Positions 1 to 6,100 of a DNA stretch of 8,665 bases are shown piece by piece (position 1 is the first letter of the stretch; each line of letters begins with the position of its first letter). The translations under genes were made by a program, and so were the position numbers. Below the pieces are notes generated by a model that was not told where the DNA came from, did no database searches, and saw only the letters and a program-made list of their open reading frames with translations. Source of the DNA: Planctomycetaceae bacterium (GTDB lineage Bacteria > Planctomycetota > Planctomycetia > Pirellulales > Lacipirellulaceae); assembly GCA_002713555.1 (NCBI GenBank), contig PATG01000019.1:1-8665 (forward strand), in the 5' to 3' direction.

Positions 1-218
1 TCCTTGGCTTTTGCAGCCATTTCGCCATCAGCAAACATGGCGATACTTGGCACACGTCCTCTACCCGCGGGAAGTCGAATTTCTTCCTGAATACGGTTTG
101 TTGGGTTCTTCAAGTCGACGTCCTTTATGGTAAAGGCAAACTCGACACTTTCTACGAATTTTCGCTCAGGAGCCTCTGAAAGGGCCTGCTCGATTGCTTG
201 TTTGATATTTTCTTCCAT
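1..218 (-). CDS. rpl1: Ribosomal protein L1 (uL1), N-terminal part, cut by window edge
   Basis: Component of the large-subunit L1 stalk, which binds 23S rRNA and helps release deacylated tRNA from the E site. In many prokaryotes it also represses translation of its own mRNA. Reading the minus strand from ATG at 218 gives 72 residues starting MEENIKQAIEQAL. They include the segments KFVESVEF, IKDVDLKNPTNRI, EEIRLPAGRGR and a final FADGEMAAKAK. This matches the archaeal L1 N-terminus, with its helix, the D-L-K-x-P-x-N-R motif and the L-P-x-G-R-G motif. The rest lies outside the window. The start is set by GGGGTGA five bases upstream. It is the last gene seen in the operon and follows the L11 gene by 57 nt, an interval filled by a hairpin. 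The identification is secure; only the 3' part is missing. Confidence 0.93.
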   Translation of the reverse strand, partial: MEENIKQAIEQALSEAPERKFVESVEFAFTIKDVDLKNPTNRIQEEIRLPAGRGRVPSIAMFADGEMAAKAK

Positions 219-223
219 TTTTT

Positions 224-230
224 TCACCCC
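224..230 (-). promoter_or_regulatory. Ribosome-binding site of rpl1
   Basis: On the minus strand GGGGTGA lies five A residues before the ATG at 218. The GGTGA core is complementary to the 3' end of archaeal 16S rRNA. Its 5' side abuts the 3' arm of the hairpin at 231-268, so folding or protein binding there could mask it. Confidence 0.7.
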
Positions 231-268
231 CACGGTCTACGAGGGCTACCCCTCTCCCGCAATCCGTG
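231..268 (-). promoter_or_regulatory. Two-stem hairpin before rpl1, candidate L1 operator
   Basis: In the L11-L1 intergenic mRNA, CACGG (268-264) pairs with CCGTG (235-231). Inside it, GAGGG (254-250) pairs with CCCTC (245-241) around a four-base GTAG loop. The stems are separated by an asymmetric internal loop of nine bases on the 5' side and five on the 3' side. Both stems are perfect. The structure ends exactly at the rpl1 ribosome-binding site. Autogenous repression by L1 through a stem with an asymmetric internal loop is known in Methanococcus and in bacteria. That this hairpin is such an operator is inferred from position and shape; I did not compare it with the 23S L1 site. No U-run follows it, so it does not look like a terminator. 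Confidence 0.5.
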
Positions 269-275
269 ATCTTAG

Positions 276-554
276 TCAGTTAAATTGTGAATCGTAATCT
301 CCATTTTTTACAGCCGCAATGGCTTCCTTCGGGTGCATACCCTCGATGTTTACACGCATCGATACACAGGTACCCATGACTTCGAGAGCGCGAGCCTTCT
401 GGGTCGCGCCAGTGAGTTTGTCTTTCTTGGTCTCAGAGACCTCGATGATTTGCTGAATGGTCATATTCTCTGTGGACGCATCCCAAGAACCGTTGCACTT
501 CTTTTGACCGAGCTTCTTGAGCACAGTGTGCGGGGTTTCATCACGGGCTGACAT
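276..554 (-). CDS. rpl11: Ribosomal protein L11 (uL11), C-terminal domain only
   Basis: L11 normally has an N-terminal domain contacting translation factors and a C-terminal domain binding the 23S GTPase-associated region. This 92-residue product matches only the C-terminal half. It has ETPHTVLKKLG (archaeal P-P-x-x-x-L-I-K-K-E region), then MTIQQIIEVSETK, then GTCVSMRVNIEG at about 61-72, the L11 signature, and a final KNGDYDSQFN. Archaeal L11 is usually about 160 residues. I chose ATG at 554 because GGAG precedes it by eight bases. GTG at 563 would add three residues, and an in-frame TAA blocks extension beyond about 12 more codons upstream of that. There is no room for the missing domain, because nusG ends at 623. 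The usual Gly after S-M in the signature is Arg. Family and operon place are clear. Whether it works alone, with an N-terminal half encoded elsewhere, or is decaying cannot be told here. Confidence 0.85.
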   Translation of the reverse strand: MSARDETPHTVLKKLGQKKCNGSWDASTENMTIQQIIEVSETKKDKLTGATQKARALEVMGTCVSMRVNIEGMHPKEAIAAVKNGDYDSQFN

Positions 555-562
555 CACAAACA

Positions 563-566
563 CTCC
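563..566 (-). promoter_or_regulatory. Ribosome-binding site that decides the short L11 start
   Basis: GGAG on the minus strand sits eight bases before ATG 554. It favours this ATG over the in-frame GTG at 563-561, whose own first G is the last base of GGAG. Confidence 0.5.
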
Positions 567-622
567 ATTCAGGGGGACCGGGCGACCTACTTCCTCTATT
601 TAACACGCGCGCGAGCACCCGT

Positions 623-1528
623 TTATTCATCCACCCGCTGTGTTACACGTACTTGATCAGCACGAATGGTAATTGGAATCGGGATTTGTGCATCAAACAA
701 TTCAACGGTAACCTCTTCCTTGTTCTCAGCCACATTGGTGACACGAGCACGCTCACCCTTGAAGCTGGAAGCACGGATTTCGACGATATCTCCTTCCTCA
801 ATTCCTGCTGTAGCAGCCTTGGGTTCAAGGTAAGGTGCAATATTTCCGAATGGAATTGCTCCAGGCAAGACCTTGCTACAACCCTTCAGTGGAGTCGTAC
901 GGCCACCTGCGCGACCGATGAGTTTCTCGACGTGGTGCAGGGCACTTGCTTCCACGATAATGTAGCCTTGCATCATCTTTGGACAGTGGACACCAAATAT
1001 TTCGCTCTTGATGTCCTGTAGAGAACCCGTACCCGAAAGACGTGCCTGTATTTCGCTAGCAACCTTGTGTTCGGAGTTCATTGTGGTCTTCAAGACGTAC
1101 AGATAAGACGCTACATCACCATACAACTCATCCAATTGAGGAATAGTGTATCGAGTTGATCCACTACTAATCGAATCTTCTTCTGGAACGTTGGTACTCA
1201 CGTAACCTGAGTCGACCCACTCAGAACCCTTGTACAGAGTTCGAGGTTCAACTTCAGTGGTAGCAGACATGAACAAGACAGGTGTTACATCATTGAGACG
1301 GTTGCCAAACTCTAACCCGCGAGCATCGGCACTGCGGACGTGGGTTAGGTTCGCTGCAGAAATTCCAGTAGCTTCTTCGATTCGAGTGGTGATGGCGTCA
1401 ATGTCGGCAGGGTCACCGATACCGTATACACCATCCCATGCGCCTGGGAAATCAGCAACACCATCGGCGCGCTGCATCAACAAAACCTTATCCTCATGAC
1501 GAACAAAAGCAACGAAAGCATCTGACAT
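623..1528 (-). CDS. nusG: Transcription elongation factor Spt5/NusG with N-terminal Nudix-like domain
   Basis: Archaeal Spt5 binds the RNA polymerase clamp with Spt4 and keeps elongation processive; its KOW domain can contact the ribosome or RNA. The protein has 301 residues, about twice the usual 145-165. Residues ~141-235 (from SYLYVLKTTMNSEHKVASEI) form the NGN domain, and ~243-297 (GIEEGDIVEI, FKGERARV) the KOW domain. Residues 1-135 are extra and resemble a Nudix fold: VAFVRHEDKVLLMQRADG, then FPGAWDGVYG, then TRIEEATGI where the REUxEExGU box should be, then a strand VTPVLFMSAT and EWVDSGYV. Only one metal-binding Glu position (E52) survives, so hydrolase activity is unlikely. The ATG at 1528 is supported by GGAGGAG four to five bases upstream, directly after the secE stop, so the extension is translated. 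NGN and KOW assignments are firm; the Nudix assignment is by pattern only. Confidence 0.9.
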   Translation of the reverse strand: MSDAFVAFVRHEDKVLLMQRADGVADFPGAWDGVYGIGDPADIDAITTRIEEATGISAANLTHVRSADARGLEFGNRLNDVTPVLFMSATTEVEPRTLYKGSEWVDSGYVSTNVPEEDSISSGSTRYTIPQLDELYGDVASYLYVLKTTMNSEHKVASEIQARLSGTGSLQDIKSEIFGVHCPKMMQGYIIVEASALHHVEKLIGRAGGRTTPLKGCSKVLPGAIPFGNIAPYLEPKAATAGIEEGDIVEIRASSFKGERARVTNVAENKEEVTVELFDAQIPIPITIRADQVRVTQRVDE

Positions 1529-1533
1529 GTGTT

Positions 1534-1540
1534 CTCCTCC
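1534..1540 (-). promoter_or_regulatory. Strong ribosome-binding site of nusG
   Basis: GGAGGAG on the minus strand ends five bases before ATG 1528 and begins immediately after the secE TAA (1543-1541). This is the best Shine-Dalgarno sequence in the window. It shows that translation starts at 1528, before the Nudix-like region, and not at an internal Met near the NGN domain. It also suggests translational coupling to secE. Confidence 0.8.
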
Positions 1541-1816
1541 TTAGTTGGTGAGCCATTCAAAGAATGAAGGCAATACATTGTCCATCAATACGAGCATAAC
1601 GAATCCAATGAATCCCAGCACGAACATTCCAATCCCACAGACAATGCAAGTTTGGCGGAATTCAAGCGAACTTGGCTTTCGCGCCATCTTGACGATTCGA
1701 GCCCAAGAACCCTTTCCCAATCCACGAATTCCCGATTCTAGGCCATCTTGCCAACCCTGAACTCGGTTCTCAAAAGCAGAGTTTTGTGCGTTGCTCGCAT
1801 CGTTTTCACTGGGCAT
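1541..1816 (-). CDS. secE: Protein translocase subunit SecE (Sec61-gamma)
   Basis: Small clamp subunit of the SecYE-beta channel in the cytoplasmic membrane, holding the two halves of SecY together. The 91-residue product has a polar N-terminus, an amphipathic helix (about 20-45, GWQDGLESGIRGLGKG), the family motif ARKPSSLEF at 45-53 and a single transmembrane helix at about 56-78 (CIVCGIGMFVLGFIGFVML). This is the standard SecE/Sec61-gamma layout; the K-P-x-x-x-E-F motif and the G-x-I-G-F core of the helix are diagnostic. The N-terminus is about 25 residues longer than in many archaeal SecE proteins. GAGGT lies six bases before the ATG. It stands between ftsZ (87 nt upstream) and nusG (12 nt downstream), the usual archaeal order. 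Confidence 0.92.
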   Translation of the reverse strand: MPSENDASNAQNSAFENRVQGWQDGLESGIRGLGKGSWARIVKMARKPSSLEFRQTCIVCGIGMFVLGFIGFVMLVLMDNVLPSFFEWLTN

Positions 1817-1822
1817 GGTACA

Positions 1823-1827
1823 ACCTC
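1823..1827 (-). promoter_or_regulatory. Ribosome-binding site of secE
   Basis: GAGGT on the minus strand is six bases upstream of the ATG at 1816, a normal spacing. It supports this start over internal Met codons. Confidence 0.6.
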
Positions 1828-1871
1828 GGGGATGCCTCGCGACCTACCGTTCTCTCTTAAACAATGCGAGT

Positions 1872-1884
1872 CCGACGTAGTCGG
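1872..1884 (-). promoter_or_regulatory. Small hairpin in the ftsZ-secE gap
   Basis: CCGAC (1884-1880) pairs with GTCGG (1876-1872) around a three-base loop in the 87-nt gap between ftsZ and secE. It is followed on the minus strand by ATTGTTTAAG, which includes a short T-run and a TATA-like TTTAA. It could be a weak attenuation or processing site, or the A/T-rich stretch could be an internal promoter for secE-nusG-rpl. The stem is short, so chance cannot be excluded. Confidence 0.3.
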
Positions 1885-1903
1885 GTTAAACAACGGATCA
1901 ATC

Positions 1904-3034
1904 TCAGTTCACGAACTCAATGGTCCGATTTCGCAGTGTTCTCAATTGTTGATGAGCAGCAGCACCGAAGATCTGCTGACTCTTGACCCCTGTGAGTACA
2001 AGCATGACACGAAGTTCACTACCCATCGAAGGATCGACTGTCGCACCCCAAATGATTCGGGCATACGGATTGATCTTTTCACGGATTACTTGTGCACAAG
2101 CTTCTGCTTCTCCAAGTGTGAGGTTGGGTCCACCGACAACGTTGACCAATGCTCCACGAGCATCGCTGACATCGATGTCGAGCAATGGACTATCCAAGGC
2201 TTCGATGGTTGCGTCCTTGGCACGTTCTGTACCGCTGGCTTCACCAAGACCAATCATCGCCATTCCTCCACCGTTGAGCATTACGGAACGAAGATCCTCG
2301 AAGTCCAGGTTAACCAGTCCTTCTTTGGTGACCAATTCAGTCACACCTGCGATACTACGCATGAGGAGTTCGTCTGCAACACGGAACGCAGCTTCAATGG
2401 GAAGATCACGAACGCCGTGTACAGAAAGCAATTTTTCGTTTGGCAGAACTACGACGGTATCGCAAACTTCGCGGAGGCGTTCTAAGCCCCATTCGGCATT
2501 TTGCCTGCGCAGGGTACCTTCAGATTCGAAGGGGTAGGTGACCACCGCGATGGTCAATGCTCCAGCATCTTTGGCGAGTCGTGCCACGACGTGTGCTGAA
2601 CCCGTACCGGTTCCACCTCCAAGTCCAGCGGTGACAAAGGCCAAGTCACAATCTTCCACTGCCTTCTGAAGCGCTCTTTCAGATTCGAATGCTGCCATTT
2701 CACCCTTCTCAGGATCTCCACCAGCACCACGACCTCGAGCCGTCCGTCCAATGAGCATCTTGTTGTCGATTCCAACCTTGATTAGATGCTGAGCGTCAGT
2801 ATTTACGGCATATCCTCGAACAGACTCTTCATCGAGAAGTCCAGCAGAGTTGAGCCGATCAACCGTGTTCCCACCACAACCTCCACATCCAAACACTCGG
2901 ATTTTCGGCTGTAGGGATTTGAGTAGTTGGTGTAGTTCAGCATTGTCTGCTGAAGGCGCTTCCTTACTCACGGTCCCATCCGTTTCTTCTTCATCGTCCT
3001 GCAATTCTAATACCCGATCTATGAGATGGCGCAT
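1904..3034 (-). CDS. ftsZ: Cell division GTPase FtsZ (archaeal, probably FtsZ1 type)
   Basis: Tubulin-family GTPase that polymerises into the division ring at midcell. The 376 residues hold all core motifs: nucleotide-binding GCGGCGGNTV at 49-58, NTDAQ at 78-82, GRGAGGDPEKG at 101-111, the tubulin signature GGGTGTG at 139-145, and the T7 loop NLDFED at 242-247, whose acidic residues complete the neighbour's GTPase site. RIIWGA near 326-331 is an archaeal FtsZ feature. About 45 residues, rich in Asp/Glu, precede the GTPase domain; the tail after the C-terminal domain is short and ends RTIEFVN. The gene heads the secE-nusG-rpl operon. In Haloferax I recall the ftsZ next to secE/nusG being FtsZ1, so the subtype is inferred from synteny. 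An in-frame stop lies upstream of ATG 3034 with no other Met between, so the start is fixed, although no clear ribosome-binding site is seen. Confidence 0.95.
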   Translation of the reverse strand: MRHLIDRVLELQDDEEETDGTVSKEAPSADNAELHQLLKSLQPKIRVFGCGGCGGNTVDRLNSAGLLDEESVRGYAVNTDAQHLIKVGIDNKMLIGRTARGRGAGGDPEKGEMAAFESERALQKAVEDCDLAFVTAGLGGGTGTGSAHVVARLAKDAGALTIAVVTYPFESEGTLRRQNAEWGLERLREVCDTVVVLPNEKLLSVHGVRDLPIEAAFRVADELLMRSIAGVTELVTKEGLVNLDFEDLRSVMLNGGGMAMIGLGEASGTERAKDATIEALDSPLLDIDVSDARGALVNVVGGPNLTLGEAEACAQVIREKINPYARIIWGATVDPSMGSELRVMLVLTGVKSQQIFGAAAHQQLRTLRNRTIEFVN

Positions 3035-3118
3035 GATGTCAGGCTCGCTGTCGGTATCATAACCGTTGCGTCAGAATTTTTCCTCAGAAGGCGATTTTAC
3101 CACTCCCTCATAAATTCC

Positions 3119-3128
3119 GATATATACT
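3119..3128 (+). promoter_or_regulatory. TATA-like element in the ftsZ / surface-protein divergent region
   Basis: The 135 bp between the two divergent starts (3035-3169) contains GATATATACT, the best archaeal TATA-box match there. A start site about 25 bases downstream would fall near 3145-3150, leaving a leader of about 20 nt before ATG 3170. On the other strand the same near-palindromic core (TATATAT) could serve ftsZ, with a leader of about 60 nt. A second A/T-rich patch, TAAATTCC, lies at 3112-3119. No BRE could be assigned with confidence. This is a motif call only. Confidence 0.4.
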
Positions 3129-3169
3129 CCGCAGTCAACTGTTTTTTATGGAATCAAGTCAGGGGAAGA

Positions 3170-6100
3170 ATGATGTTTGAGGTCATTTGTAGCCCGTTTA
3201 TGCGCGCGCGAGTATTTTGGGTGCTTTCGGTTCTCATGCTCTGCGCTTGGTCCGGCGTTCCAACACCACTTGAAGATGTGAAAGAAAACTCTCATGTGGC
3301 AACCAATCAAGAACAACCTTGGAGTCAAACTCACCGACCCATTTGGCAATCAGGATGGTCTCCACAATTGTGGCAACCTCAACCCACTGGGATGTTGTGG
3401 GAAGTGGATTTCTCTCCTAGTGGTGAACTGATTGCGGCAGTCGATATCTCGACGCGCTTACTTACGGTTTGGAACAGCACGGATGGACGAGTTATTTTCC
3501 ATGCACCCAATGCGATTTCTCTAGTTGATGTAGTGTGGCTTGATGAGCAACATGTACTGGTTGCAGACAGTGGTTCTAGATGGTACACCTTCGAAGTATA
3601 CGATAACGGTGATGTGTGGCCGATGAACACCACTACATCACGTACAGGACAGTGGACAGCAGAGTTGACAGGGAACTATGGTGGTTCACTATGGGGTTTA
3701 GACATCTCACAAGATCGAAGTCGTTTTGTCTTCTGTGGTGACATCGATGACCCCAATATCGGTGGTGAAGTTGTCATGGCTGATGCACGGTTCTTCATTG
3801 ATGGTACACCGCCCAATAGTGCGCACGTATACACCAACACATGGGGAGCTGATTGTGCAATTTCTCCAAATGGAACCTTTGCAGCCGCACTCAGTCGAGT
3901 CTACGATTCCGTCTCTGGGATGTATCACGATACTGTGACCGGGTGGGCAATGGAAGGACAATCACTGGCGCAAACGTGGACTCGAAATATTGCAGGAAGT
4001 GCAGCGATGGGTTGGGCCGTGGATTTCTCACCTCAAGGGAATACCTACACCATCGCCTACAACCGACCGAATGAAGGCGTTGTTGCGGACTACTTTTGCG
4101 ACAATGGGGCAGTGAATTGGTATACACCTTTGCCACAAAATGTTTCGGCGGTACGATGGGTTCCTGATGGCTCTGGTGTTGCCGTTGGTTTACACGACCC
4201 AGGTCGCTTGCTCATGATGGATTACGCCGGTGGGATTCTATCGGATTATGGCTGGCATGGCACGGTATGGAACAACAAGCCGTATGCATCTGATGTTACT
4301 GCGATTGCCATCGATGATATGGGTACGAAATTCGCAACTGTCGGAAAAGATAGTGCGGTCGAAATTCATATCATCGGAGACAATTTACAACTCGAAATAT
4401 TCCGTCGTTTCAGCCCTGACTATCTTCGAGAAATCGAATTACATACTGACGATCCATTCGTCGCCTTTGCCGACTCAAATGGAGTTGTGACTCTGAGAGA
4501 TTATCGTAATGGGGGGATTGCAAGACAATGTTTCCATCCCGATTTCGATCAACCTGTAGCAGAGTATCCGTTTGCGAAGAGCGTTGTTCTACGTGAGCAA
4601 TTGATGGTGTCAGGATATTCGGATGGAACCATTGTCGCCTGCGGGGAAGATGGGAAGCAGTTGTGGATCTGGAGAATCGATCAACATTATCCAGATTTGG
4701 AGGCATTCGGCCGCATCGATATGCATCCAATGGAAAATCTTCTCGCAATATCATGGGTTGAGAATTCAAGTGCCTCTGGAATGATTAGTAAGGTCTCAAT
4801 TTTGGATATTGACCAAATGACTGAAGTGATCGATTGGACATACACTACACAGCATTGGACCATGGAATTCAGCCCAGATGGTGCTTGGCTTGCAAGCTCT
4901 GCTCAGGATGGCTCGGTACGTCTCTGGCAAACTGAAGATTTAGACCCCTCATTGTGGAGTGATAATGGTGTACAATACAGCCACTCTAATTACACAGGAG
5001 TCATCGATTGGCATGATGAAATTCATGCGCTGATGAGTGTGGGCTGGGATGGGCAAGCGATTGTTTGGGATGCAGATAGTGCCCAACAAATGCTGAACTT
5101 CCAATTTACCGATCAAGGGTTTGGTGCTGGATTCATTGATGGTTCATTCCTCGTTGTCGCCAGTGGAGATGCCTCCGATAGTTCCGATGGAAAATTGCAA
5201 TTCTTTGATGGCCTCAATATGACTCAATTGGGAGAGTGGACACTGCCGGGGATTCCTCGTGGGTTTACATTCGACCATTCAGGCAGAATGATTGTGGCAA
5301 ATCACACTGGTTCATGGTGGGTCTTGATTCCAGATACGGATGGAGATGGGGTGATTGACGAAGAGGATGTTTTCCCAAACAATCCGTTACAATGGTCCGA
5401 TCAGGATGGAGATGGATATGGTGACAATAACGCACCCGGTGCAGGCGGAGATGGTTGCCCTGAAACTTGGGGCACGTCTTCGATTGATCGAGGAGGTTGT
5501 CCTGATTCCGACGGAGACCAGTGGTCCGATCCTGATGACGATTGGCCCGTCTGTGTTCTTGGGATGGGATATGGCGATGCTTGGCCATCAAATCCCAACC
5601 AATGGTGTGACAGCGATGGTGATTCATATGGGGATTCATATTCATTTCAAATCGAGTTGAATACTGGGCTAAGAACCAACGAAAGTGGTGATGCCTTTCC
5701 AGAAGATGCCACCCAATGGAGGGATCAGGATGCAGATGGAATTGGTGACAATTACTCATATTCTGTTGACACCAGCGGATATCGAAGCAACCAGGTAGGC
5801 GATGCGTTCCCTACCAACCCGCTTCAGTTTCAGGATACCGATGGCGATGGTTGGGGCGACATGTATTCCTGGATTGAAGATTTGAGTGGCCTGCGAATTG
5901 AAGAGGGCGATGCCTTCCCCCTCGATTCGCTCGCTTGGTCCGATCAGGACGGAGATGGTTGCCCCACCGCATCCGATACAGGTTTGTCGATTGACAACCA
6001 TCCCGAAGACCCTACGCGTTGCGATGAAGCACTCGACTTCGATTTACCTGCACAGTTAAACATTGATGCCATCGGTAGCGAGGTTGTTTGGATTATTTCG

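Noticed and set aside
623..840. Possibility that the missing L11 N-terminal domain is hidden in another frame at the end of nusG.
   Set aside because: The alternative minus-strand frame here has no G-G-K-A-x-P-x-P-P-L-G-P motif or anything like the L11 N-terminal domain, and nusG itself is intact to its stop.
653..1021. Plus-strand open frame of 122 codons opposite nusG.
   Set aside because: It is antisense to the conserved NGN and KOW domains, with no motif and no ribosome-binding site noted.
1748..2485. Long plus-strand open frame of 245 codons opposite ftsZ.
   Set aside because: It lies antisense to ftsZ, whose motifs are unmistakable. Its product has no recognisable domain and an odd Cys/His/Thr-rich composition typical of shadow frames.
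3026..3169. Extending the surface protein upstream to ATG 3026.
   Set aside because: This would overlap the ftsZ start, place an unrelated 48-residue segment before the signal peptide, and put the TATA-like element inside the coding region.
5265..5759. Minus-strand open frame of 164 codons opposite the calcium-repeat region.
   Set aside because: The His/Arg-rich product comes from the reverse complement of the repetitive Asp/Gly codons. The plus strand clearly codes for the repeats.
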